Assembly (NCBI GenBank): GCA_003564735.1
Contig: PXEK01000390.1
Span: 1-5,360, forward strand
DNA length: 5,360 nucleotides
DNA from: Cryomorphaceae bacterium
Lineage (GTDB): Bacteria; Bacteroidota; Bacteroidia; Flavobacteriales_G; Salibacteraceae
Reading direction: 5' to 3'
Part shown: positions 1-5,360 of the stretch, in pieces
Layout: the number at the start of each line of letters is the position of its first letter
How positions within the stretch are numbered: position 1 is the stretch's first letter
Notes under the pieces: model-generated
The model's database searches: none
What the model was told of the DNA's origin: nothing
Seen by the model: only the letters and a program-made list of their open reading frames with translations
Translations under genes and position numbers: made by a program

Positions 1-119
1 CCGCCAAAGGACGCGGTATTAATACACTGCGCCACCACACTACCCGTAGAAAAAGCAAGCAGCAAAGCGAAGAGCGATACTACCTGCATATACCCTATTA
101 ATTTGTTATTGTTTTTCAT
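1..119 (-). CDS. N-terminal fragment of an exported protein (runs off the left edge)
   Basis: Reading the minus strand from an ATG at 119-117 gives 39 open codons to the window edge. The protein starts MKNNNKLIGYMQ, continues with a hydrophobic stretch (about residues 13-29, VVSLFALLLAFSTGSVV), then A-Q-C-I-N-T-A-S-F-G-G. This is a typical type I signal peptide with likely cleavage after Ala30 (V-V-A|Q). A mature N-terminus starting QC-x-N-(T/S)-A-x-(F/Y)-G is, from general knowledge of Bacteroidota, often seen on large secreted or surface proteins, many of them type IX secretion substrates with fibronectin-type or adhesion modules; that extension is inference because the rest is missing. No Shine-Dalgarno sequence precedes the ATG, only AT-rich sequence, which is normal for this phylum. 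It is divergent to the repeat-protein gene at 694. A candidate promoter lies about 300 bp upstream. The frame and signal peptide are convincing; the function is not known. Confidence 0.62.
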   Translation of the reverse strand, partial: MKNNNKLIGYMQVVSLFALLLAFSTGSVVAQCINTASFG

Positions 120-693
120 AAGATTTTAATTTTAGATTTAACTGTTATCTATAATGACACCAAAACTTCTTTGCCGATATGCTTAGAAATTGTTGGAGAA
201 TTGAAAAGGATAGAAAGAATAAATTAGGGAGGTAATATCACCTTTACTCCGGCCTTTACACCGAATACCTCGCACTTTTTTAAGAAATGAAACTCAAAAA
301 ATTTTAATCGCATCATAAATTGTGCTTTTGTTTAAGGCGAAGGACTCCAAAATCATTCTCAAAATGAATTACTTGTGAAAATGAAATTAAAAGAACCCCC
401 CGATTCTTATAATTTAAGATTGCAAACATAATAATTAATCAATACCCACACCAATTTTTCTGAAGTTTTTTTAAGGAACACACCAACCCTAAAACCAACA
501 TTTATGCTTAACGGGTTAGAAATTCACCAACGAGCGATTTCGTTAAAAAACTCAGGAAACCCCACAAAATCACACACGCTTTCCATTGAATATACAGTGC
601 CTCCTGTATGAAACCGGCAATCTCACCCCCGTTATTCCGTTTTCTCAATCAAATGAATGATTTTTGCACCCGTAAAAATGAAACACATTTTTT
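120..693. other. Divergent intergenic region, AT-rich
   Basis: This 574-bp gap separates the minus-strand secreted gene from the plus-strand repeat-protein gene. It is much richer in A and T than the flanking genes, and I see no long open frame, RNA gene or insertion element in it. What it holds: a good Bacteroidota-type promoter facing left (423-454); a C6 run at 396-401 inside a weak inverted repeat (AAGAA at 391-395, TTCTT at 404-408); an imperfect palindrome AGGTAATATCACCT at 230-243 (6 of 7 pairs match) that could be an operator; and, just before the repeat-protein start, a 29-codon frame (608-697) that overlaps the ATG as ATGA. On the plus strand the nearest approach to a -7 element is GATTTTTG at 659-666, which lacks the first consensus base and has no TTG at the right distance, so the promoter for the 694 gene is not identified. 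Confidence 0.6.
423..454 (-). promoter_or_regulatory. Candidate Bacteroidota-type promoter facing the secreted gene
   Basis: On the minus strand TATGTTTG (430-423) matches the Bacteroidota -7 consensus TAnnTTTG in full, and a TTG (454-452) sits 21 nt upstream, within the 17-23 nt spacing reported for Flavobacterium promoters. It is the only full TAnnTTTG match I found on either strand of the gap. Transcription would start near 416-418, leaving an untranslated leader of about 300 nt before the ATG at 119. That leader is long, so the promoter could instead serve a small RNA. Confidence 0.4.
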
Positions 694-2304
694 ATGACTC
701 AACTTATTCCTTATTATATTAAAGGTACATTGCTCCTCTTTTCTCTGCTGAGCTTGGGGTCGGTTCTGACCAAAAACCAAACACTAAACGCTCAAACCCA
801 ACAAGAATATGTCGATTACTACGATGAAGACGAACAAGATATTCGCAGCAAAGGCAAATTCAAAAACGGGGTGGAACACGGCACATGGCAGTTTTGGTAC
901 AAAAACGGTCAATTAAAAGAGGAGGCTGAATTCGTTGAAGGCTACCGACACGGAAAAACAGCTACTTTTTACGAGGACGGCAGCCCGGAGTATTTGGGGT
1001 TTTTCGACTATGATAGAAAAGACAGCATTTACAAGGCGTGGTACCCCAACGGAAACATCAAAGAACAGGGGGAATACGTTTACAACCTTCGCCACGGCAC
1101 TTGGCATTTCTATTTTGAAAACGGCGATTTGCGAAAAACGGAGGAGGCCGACTCAGGCTTAGTAAAACTCATCACACTCAACTCTCCAAACGGTGAAACG
1201 TGGATAAAAAACGGAAACGGAACTCTCAAATATTTTCACGATAACGGCAATATAAAAGAGGAGGCCAAAGTAAGCGAAGGTTTGCGAAACGGCGAGGCCA
1301 AGTACTTTTTTGAATCGGGAGGTAAGGCTATTGACGGTTTTTATAACGAAGGTAAAAAGTCGGGCGAGTGGACGTATTACTACCCCGGCGGTGAGGTTCA
1401 AAAAACAATAACGTACAAAAACAACCAACGCGAAGGGGCTTACACTTCTTTTTTCAGGAACGGCCAAATCGATAAAACCGGCTCATACAAAAACAACAAA
1501 AGACACGGCGATTGGAAATGGTACCACCAAAATGGTCAATTGGCACAAACCGGCGTTTATAAAAACGATCTACAAAATGAGCTGTGGAAAGCGTATTATC
1601 CCGACGGTACTTTAGATGAAACGGGCGAGTACCTCGACGACGAAAAACACGGACTTTGGGAGATGTATTACGAAAACGGAACGCTGCAATCAAAAGGGGA
1701 GTATTTAAAAGGTGTAAAACACGGCGATTGGAAAACGTATTACTCCAACGGCAAGGTGTGGACCGAGGGCACCTATAATAAAGGTTTGGAAACGGGAACG
1801 TGGTATGCTTATCACAATAACGGGCAAAAGGAAAGTGAAGGGGACTTCATTGAAGGCAAAATGCACGGCAAATGGCAAAGTTGGTTCAAAAACGGTCAAC
1901 TGCGATACAGCGGCGAAATGGATAACGGACTCAAAACCGGGGAATGGGAGTATTTTTATGAAAACGGAAAACTGCGCGAAAAAGGCAGCTACAAAGCCGG
2001 GCTCAAACACGGTTGCCGCAAAGAGTATAATCCCACCGGTATTCTGCACAGCGAGGGTTGCTATGAAAACGGTAAAAAAACGGGCACGTGGGTTTTCAAT
2101 TACAAAACCGGGCAAAAACAACGCGAGGAGGAATACAAAAACAACCGACTGCACGGCACTTCAAAATCGTGGCATCAAGGTATGCAATTGCGCAGCGAGC
2201 GGAAATACAAAAACGGCAGGTTGCACGGTAAATCAGTACAATACGATAAGCGCGGCAATGTGGTAGCAGAGGCACAATACAAAAACGGAGTAAAAGTTGA
2301 CTAA
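694..2304 (+). CDS. Exported MORN_2 / YwqK-type repeat protein (536 aa)
   Basis: The protein has an N-terminal signal sequence (hydrophobic residues about 11-25, likely cleavage after Ala33 in L-N-A|Q), a short acidic linker (about 38-50, YVDYYDEDEQ), then 24-residue repeats from residue 54 to the C-terminus. A typical unit reads G-x-Y-x-x-G-x-x-H-G-x-W-x-x-Y-Y-x-N-G-x-L-x-x-x. This is the MORN_2 (YwqK) repeat. Databases often name such proteins 'toxin-antitoxin system YwqK family antitoxin', but with a signal peptide, 19 units and no YwqJ-like toxin nearby, a classical cytoplasmic antitoxin role is unlikely. I infer a rigid, elongated beta-rich protein in the periplasm or at the surface, perhaps a binding scaffold; ligand unknown. 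There is no type IX C-terminal sorting domain: repeats run to the last residue (NGVKVD). ATG 694 is the only possible ATG because an in-frame TGA lies at 679-681. Four bases separate its stop region from the glycosyltransferase ATG, so the two are probably co-transcribed. Confidence 0.88.
   Translation: MTQLIPYYIKGTLLLFSLLSLGSVLTKNQTLNAQTQQEYVDYYDEDEQDIRSKGKFKNGVEHGTWQFWYKNGQLKEEAEFVEGYRHGKTATFYEDGSPEYLGFFDYDRKDSIYKAWYPNGNIKEQGEYVYNLRHGTWHFYFENGDLRKTEEADSGLVKLITLNSPNGETWIKNGNGTLKYFHDNGNIKEEAKVSEGLRNGEAKYFFESGGKAIDGFYNEGKKSGEWTYYYPGGEVQKTITYKNNQREGAYTSFFRNGQIDKTGSYKNNKRHGDWKWYHQNGQLAQTGVYKNDLQNELWKAYYPDGTLDETGEYLDDEKHGLWEMYYENGTLQSKGEYLKGVKHGDWKTYYSNGKVWTEGTYNKGLETGTWYAYHNNGQKESEGDFIEGKMHGKWQSWFKNGQLRYSGEMDNGLKTGEWEYFYENGKLREKGSYKAGLKHGCRKEYNPTGILHSEGCYENGKKTGTWVFNYKTGQKQREEEYKNNRLHGTSKSWHQGMQLRSERKYKNGRLHGKSVQYDKRGNVVAEAQYKNGVKVD
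757..776 (+). repeat. Left copy of a perfect 20-bp inverted repeat
   Basis: The sequence is G, then GGTCGGTTCTGACC, then five A. It lies within the signal-peptide codons of the repeat protein (residues about 22-28, G-S-V-L-T-K). Its exact reverse complement is at 3297-3316. The core has dyad symmetry (GGTC ... GACC) and could fold as a five-pair stem, including one G-T pair, with a 4-nt loop. The match stops abruptly at both ends. Confidence 0.8.
853..2301 (+). repeat. In-frame tandem array of 72-bp (24-codon) MORN_2 units
   Basis: Units begin at residues 54, 78, 102 and 126, then at 167 and every 24 residues up to 503, with a partial unit from 527 to 536. That is 19 full units in strict 24-residue phase, broken once by a 17-residue insert at 150-166 (nucleotides 1141-1191, rich in aliphatic residues). 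The unit after the insert (167-190) is degenerate and carries W-I-K-N-G-N-G-T, a form seen elsewhere in this family. At DNA level most units have diverged, but some keep long identical stretches, for example ACACGGCGATTGGAAA at 1503-1518 and again at 1719-1734, exactly three units apart. This suggests mostly old duplication with some later exchange. Confidence 0.9.
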
Positions 2305-2308
2305 CGTG

Positions 2309-3295
2309 ATGAACGCACCCGTAAAAATACTCATCATCCGTTTTAGCTCCATAGGGGATATTGTACTCACCACCCCCGTAATCAGATGTCTAAAAAAGCA
2401 ACTCAACAACGGCCACAATGAAGTACACTTTCTCACCAAAGAGGGCTTCAAAGGCATCGTGGAGCACAATCCTTATGTGGATCAAGTAAAAACCATTCAA
2501 AAAAACACGAGTGAAATTATTCCACGGCTGCAACAGGAGGGGTACGATTATATTTTTGATCTTCACAAAAACCTGCGCTCTGCCCAAATAAAACGCGCAC
2601 TCAAAACCCTTTCATTTTCGTTTGACAAATACAATTTTGAAAAATGGCTACTGGTCAACTTCAACATCAACAAAATGCCCGATATGCACATTGTAGATCG
2701 GTATATGGAAACCACAAAGGCGTTTAACATCAAAAATGACAATGAGGGGCTGGATTATTTTATTCCGAACACTGACCAAAACGCCGTTTCGCAACTTCCC
2801 GAAGATTTTCAAAAAAACTACACGGTTTATGCCATCGGGGGGCAACATGAAGGCAAAATACTTCCCACACATAAAATCATTGAGTTGTGCGGCATGATTC
2901 AAACGCCGGTGGTTTTGGCGGGTGGTCCGGAAGATGCCGAGCGCGGTGATGAAATTGCCTCTCACCATAAACATCACGTTTACAATGCTTGCGGAAAATT
3001 CACCTTACACGGTTCGGCACAGCTCATTCAAAATGCGCGCGCGGTCATCACGCACGATACGGGTTTGATGCACATTGCGGCGGCACTGAAAAAAAAGGTA
3101 ATTTCACTTTGGGGCGCTACCGTGCCCGAGTTTGGAATGTACCCCTATATGCCGGGTGAGGGTTCAAAAATTATCGAGCCCAAAAATGTTAAAAACCGAC
3201 CCTACTCCAAGCTCGGCGATCGAAAGTGGTATAAGAAAAAATTCACCGGCATGGAGAAAATTGACCTCAACGAGGTGGTAAAAGCCTTAGATTAA
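2309..3295 (+). CDS. Glycosyltransferase family 9 (heptosyltransferase-like)
   Basis: This 328-residue protein is a GT-B fold glycosyltransferase of family 9, which transfers heptose or a related sugar from a nucleotide donor to lipopolysaccharide core or another surface glycan. Residues 6-23 (KILIIRFSSIGDIVLTTP) are the family's N-terminal signature, with the conserved Asp17 of S-I-G-D. The C-terminal donor-binding half has G-K-x-L-P (182-186), L-A-G-G-P-E-D-A (203-210), C-G-K (228-230), T-H-D-T-G-L-M-H-I-A-A-A (248-259) and V-P-E-F-G-M-Y-P-Y (272-280). Length is normal. There is no signal peptide or membrane span, as expected for a cytoplasmic, membrane-face enzyme. I chose ATG 2309 because the family motif begins right after it; a TTG at 2297, six bases after GGAG, would add four residues and overlap the upstream gene by 8 nt. 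It lies 4 nt after the repeat-protein stop. The exact sugar and acceptor cannot be read from sequence, so no gene symbol is given. Confidence 0.9.
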   Translation: MNAPVKILIIRFSSIGDIVLTTPVIRCLKKQLNNGHNEVHFLTKEGFKGIVEHNPYVDQVKTIQKNTSEIIPRLQQEGYDYIFDLHKNLRSAQIKRALKTLSFSFDKYNFEKWLLVNFNINKMPDMHIVDRYMETTKAFNIKNDNEGLDYFIPNTDQNAVSQLPEDFQKNYTVYAIGGQHEGKILPTHKIIELCGMIQTPVVLAGGPEDAERGDEIASHHKHHVYNACGKFTLHGSAQLIQNARAVITHDTGLMHIAAALKKKVISLWGATVPEFGMYPYMPGEGSKIIEPKNVKNRPYSKLGDRKWYKKKFTGMEKIDLNEVVKALD

Positions 3296-3296
3296 T

Positions 3297-3316
3297 TTTT
3301 TGGTCAGAACCGACCC
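3297..3316 (-). repeat. Right copy of the perfect 20-bp inverted repeat
   Basis: This is the reverse complement of 757-776 and begins 2 nt after the glycosyltransferase stop codon. It occupies 20 of the 28 bp between the convergent glycosyltransferase and mltG genes. Read from either strand, the hairpin has its A or T tract on the wrong side for a standard intrinsic terminator (T tract before the stem on plus, A tract after it on minus), so I do not call it one. Confidence 0.8.
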
Positions 3317-3323
3317 ACCGCCG

Positions 3324-4382
3324 CTACCTCACACCCTCTCTACGCAAAAAGTTAATGTATTCCCTGCGGTACCTATTGTGTTGTGCCAACGTTTTAGAGA
3401 AGTTGTGATATCCCGAATAATCGGGCTTAGCGCACATAAAAATATAATCGTGTTGTGGGGCATTCAACACGGCATCGAGGGCTTGCTTTTGCGGCAACGC
3501 AATGGGACCGGGCGGCAGCCCCTTGTGGATGTAGGTATTGTACGGCGATTGCTTTTCTAAGTGCTTAAAATAAATACGCCGCAGTGAAGGGTCGCCCACG
3601 GCAAACTTTACGGTAGGATCGGCCTGTAACTTCATTCCCCGCTTTAACCGATTCAAATACAGCCGCGCCACCTTGGGCATTTCATCACTTTTACGGGTCT
3701 CCTCCTGTACAATACTCGCCAGAGTAGCCACCTCACTCTGACTCAACCCCAAAGCACGAGCTTTCGCCTTTCGTTCATCGCTCCAAAACGACTTAAACTC
3801 CTTGGCCATACGCGAGGTGAACTCCTCAGCAGTTATGCTCCAATACATCTCATAGGTGTTGGGAATAAACATGCTGATAAAGGTAGTTAACTGAAATCCG
3901 TAATGCGAAATCACCTCGGGTGATGACAAATGCTCCATGAGTTGTGCAGAATCGGGTTCAATTTGTTTGGCAGCTTTTCCCGCCAAGGCATCCAAGGTTT
4001 TAACGTTGTCTAAAGTCACCCTTACCGGAATTTGATTTCCGCCTTTGAGGTGATTCACCAGCTTATTATTACTCCACCCGCTCTCAATTCGATATTTGCC
4101 GGGTTTGATAAAATCGGGGTATTCCTTTTGCTCAGCCACCCAACGGAAAGATTCTTCATTCACCAACACTTCCTTTTCATTGAGCTCTCTCATCACCTTA
4201 TCAAAATCGGCGTTGCGCGGAATAAAGATATCGGTAAAACTGCCGGTCACGGCTTGGGTATTGGATTTAATAATAAAGCCGTAATAACGATATCCGGCGT
4301 AGGATGCGGCTATTAAAGCGGCAGCCGCCACAAAAAGGACAATACGCAAGACTCGATTTGATTTTTTCTTTTTTGCTCCCAT
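3324..4382 (-). CDS. mltG: Endolytic murein transglycosylase MltG (YceG family)
   Basis: MltG is an inner-membrane lytic transglycosylase that cuts nascent peptidoglycan strands and is thought to set glycan length by releasing them from synthesis. The 352-residue protein has a basic cytoplasmic start (MGAKKKKSNR), one membrane span (about 11-35), then the periplasmic YceG domain to the end. Visible motifs: F-I-P-N-T-Y-E-M-Y-W (172-181), L-A-S-I-V-Q-E-E-T (221-229), L-Y-L-N-R-L-K-R-G-M-K-L-Q-A-D-P-T-V (241-258), and Y-N-T-Y-I-H-K-G-L-P-P-G-P-I (281-294). By my alignment Glu228 corresponds to the catalytic Glu218 of E. coli MltG; the Glu two residues before it in E. coli is Gln226 here. Length is close to the E. 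coli enzyme (340). ATG 4382 is the only good start in frame. It follows the acetyltransferase gene by 62 nt on the same strand and is probably in one transcript with it and dapF. It converges with the glycosyltransferase gene. Confidence 0.95.
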   Translation of the reverse strand: MGAKKKKSNRVLRIVLFVAAAALIAASYAGYRYYGFIIKSNTQAVTGSFTDIFIPRNADFDKVMRELNEKEVLVNEESFRWVAEQKEYPDFIKPGKYRIESGWSNNKLVNHLKGGNQIPVRVTLDNVKTLDALAGKAAKQIEPDSAQLMEHLSSPEVISHYGFQLTTFISMFIPNTYEMYWSITAEEFTSRMAKEFKSFWSDERKAKARALGLSQSEVATLASIVQEETRKSDEMPKVARLYLNRLKRGMKLQADPTVKFAVGDPSLRRIYFKHLEKQSPYNTYIHKGLPPGPIALPQKQALDAVLNAPQHDYIFMCAKPDYSGYHNFSKTLAQHNRYRREYINFLRREGVR

Positions 4383-4444
4383 AAACGCTGCGGAATCATT
4401 TCCCGAGACACCACCCGATTTGATTTTGCATAATACATCTCGAG

Positions 4445-4966
4445 TTATGTCCTGTTGATGAGTTGCAAAGTAAATTCATTTTTAAATTGTGTGCCTTCTT
4501 TAATCCAGTCTTCTTTTTCTCCTATTACTTGAAACCCGTGCTTTTGAAATAGTTTTAAGCTGTCGGTATTATCGGTGAGAATAGCGCAATGCAGCTGATG
4601 AAGGTTTAACGTGAAAAAGGCGTAATCAATAATCAAGCTCACGGCTTCAGAGGCAAAGCCTTTGTTTCGGTATTTTTTATCGGCGATTAAAATACCCACG
4701 CCCGCTCTGTCGTGGGTAGGGTCAAAATCATACAAGTCAACACAACCCATTTCTTTATTTGTTTCCTTATGCTGAATAATTAACCGCAACTGCCTTTGTG
4801 CGTAAACATCTTGATCTGATTCTGCATAGGCTTTAATCATAGCCCGCGAAAAAGGTTTTACGGTATTACTCACGTGCCAAATATCACGGTTGTTTTCCCA
4901 TTCAAAAATTAAATCGGCATCTTCGGGCTCTACCGATCTAAGTAAGACTTTTTCTCCTTTAAGCAT
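4445..4966 (-). CDS. GNAT-family N-acetyltransferase (RimJ/RimL-like)
   Basis: This 173-residue protein is a single GNAT domain that transfers an acetyl group from acetyl-CoA to an amine. The opening L-K-G-E-K-V-L-L-R-S-V-E-P-E-D-A-D-L-I is the usual start of the RimJ/RimL-like branch. Acetyl-CoA binding motif A is at about 89-109: G-V-G-I-L-I-A-D-K-K-Y-R-N-K-G-F-A-S-E-A, where R100-N-K-G103-F-A fits the R/Q-x-x-G-x-G/A loop. The later motif D-N-T-D-S-L-K-L-F-Q-K-H-G-F (132-145) matches the usual motif B region. Length is normal and there is no signal peptide, so it acts in the cytoplasm. Its ATG overlaps the end of dapF by 8 nt, and mltG follows 62 nt later, so it is likely translated from the dapF transcript. 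The acceptor (ribosomal protein, small amine or antibiotic) cannot be told. From memory, a GNAT gene between dapF and mltG is a recurring arrangement in Bacteroidota. Confidence 0.88.
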   Translation of the reverse strand: MLKGEKVLLRSVEPEDADLIFEWENNRDIWHVSNTVKPFSRAMIKAYAESDQDVYAQRQLRLIIQHKETNKEMGCVDLYDFDPTHDRAGVGILIADKKYRNKGFASEAVSLIIDYAFFTLNLHQLHCAILTDNTDSLKLFQKHGFQVIGEKEDWIKEGTQFKNEFTLQLINRT

Positions 4967-5360
4967 TCGGCAATGTTCCTTTAAAAACCTGTACGGCGGG
5001 TCCGCACAAAAGAATGTCGGTAGCCCGCGTTCCGTTGAAGTTGAATTTCACGCGTAAGTTTCCGCCTCGTGTTTTCACTGCGTATTCCAAAATTCCGGTT
5101 TCTCCTTTTCGCAGGGCTGTAGCCAAGGCCGCCGCCGTAACGCCTGTACCGCAAGAAAAAGTTTCGGCTTCTACTCCACGCTCAAACGTACGCATTTCAA
5201 TAAAGTGCTCGTGAACAGACACGGTATTCACGTTGATTCCGTCTTTTAAAAATTCATCTCCGTATCTGATTTCCCGGGCGGTGTTCATCAAAAAGTCATC
5301 GGTGAGTTCACCGCCTGCAAAGCGGATTTAATGAGGCGAGCCGGTATTTAACACACAGTC
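4959..5360 (-). pseudogene. dapF: Diaminopimelate epimerase, C-terminal half, with an in-frame stop; cut by the right edge
   Basis: DapF interconverts LL- and meso-diaminopimelate for peptidoglycan and lysine. Only the C-terminal half of a usual 260-275 residue protein lies in the window. Read from the edge the frame gives D-C-V-L-N-T-G-S-P-H, then TAA (5330-5328), then I-R-F-A-G-G-E-L and onwards without frame loss to the TAA at 4959-4961. N-T-G-S-P-H is the family's conserved motif (equivalent to Asn157-Pro-His159 of the Haemophilus enzyme). Further on are T-F-E-R-G-V-E (substrate-binding Glu and Arg) and E-T-F-S-C-G-T-G with the second catalytic Cys (codon 5153-5151). Homology continues on both sides of the TAA, where Tyr, Cys or His is usual, so one base change (for example TAT or TAC to TAA) explains it. 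A restart at ATG 5288 would give 109 residues lacking the first Cys and the His, which could not be an active epimerase. Sequencing error, real mutation or a second gene copy are all possible. Confidence 0.82.

Noticed and set aside
230..243. Palindrome AGGTAATATCACCT as a definite operator
   Set aside because: It has one mismatched pair, occurs once, and there is no regulator gene in the window to link it to; left as a note in the intergenic entry.
678..722. Short frame from ATG 678 (14 codons) overlapping the repeat-protein start
   Set aside because: Very short, wholly overlapping the real gene start in another frame, with no supporting feature.
1159..2154. Long open frames on the opposite strand and in other frames across the repeat gene (up to about 150 codons)
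   Set aside because: They are shadows of the periodic codon pattern of the repeat gene; their translations have no recognisable domains and no gene-like start context.
2297..2308. TTG start at 2297 for the glycosyltransferase, six bases after GGAG
   Set aside because: Members of the family begin close to K-I-L-I-I-R, Bacteroidota make little use of Shine-Dalgarno pairing, and ATG 2309 is a better start; the alternative is kept as a note.
3296..3323. Hairpin in the convergent gap as a two-way transcription terminator
   Set aside because: The stem is only 4-5 pairs, and the T tract precedes it on the plus strand while an A tract follows it on the minus strand, the reverse of an intrinsic terminator.
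4354..4427. 12-nt direct repeat CGATTTGATTTT at 4354-4365 and 4416-4427 around the mltG start
   Set aside because: About one 12-nt match is expected by chance in a window of this length, and the surroundings do not align.
5286..5330. Alternative genetic code with TAA as an amino acid, suggested by the TAA in dapF
   Set aside because: TAA ends the repeat-protein, glycosyltransferase, acetyltransferase and dapF frames in this same window at the expected lengths.

Overview
The window looks like chromosomal DNA from a Bacteroidota bacterium, probably Flavobacteriia-like or a related class. The support is: two export signals of the form common in that phylum (a short hydrophobic stretch ending in Ala-Gln), genes without clear Shine-Dalgarno sequences, one good match to the Bacteroidota promoter consensus (TTG, 21-nt spacer, TAnnTTTG), and a family 9 glycosyltransferase of the form familiar from this phylum. 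Base composition is moderate in genes and AT-rich between them. The genus cannot be named from this sequence.

Layout. Positions 1-119 (minus strand) hold the first 39 codons of an exported protein that runs off the left edge. A 574-bp AT-rich gap (120-693) separates it from a divergent plus-strand pair. The first gene of the pair (694-2304) encodes an exported protein made almost wholly of 24-residue MORN_2/YwqK-type repeats: 19 full units and a final partial one. The second (2309-3295), four bases later, encodes a family 9 (heptosyltransferase-like) glycosyltransferase. This pair converges on a minus-strand cluster across a 28-bp gap. In transcription order the cluster is dapF (diaminopimelate epimerase, broken and cut by the right edge), a GNAT acetyltransferase overlapping dapF by 8 nt, and mltG (endolytic murein transglycosylase).

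How they fit together. The minus-strand cluster concerns peptidoglycan: DapF makes meso-diaminopimelate for the peptide stem and lysine, and MltG cleaves nascent glycan strands at the inner membrane. The GNAT protein's substrate is unknown. The plus-strand pair points to envelope or surface functions: an exported repeat protein and a sugar transferase probably acting on lipopolysaccharide or another surface glycan.

Points worth a second look. (1) dapF has an in-frame TAA exactly where the conserved N-T-G-S-P-H motif should continue. (2) A perfect 20-bp inverted repeat has one copy inside the signal-peptide codons of the repeat protein and the other filling most of the 28-bp convergent gap, so it brackets nearly all of the two-gene plus-strand unit; inversion would stop the repeat protein's frame after 30 codons. 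(3) A 14-nt direct repeat lies at the starts of both plus-strand genes. I found no complete novel defence or mobile system, no CRISPR array, no RNA gene and no recombinase in the window.
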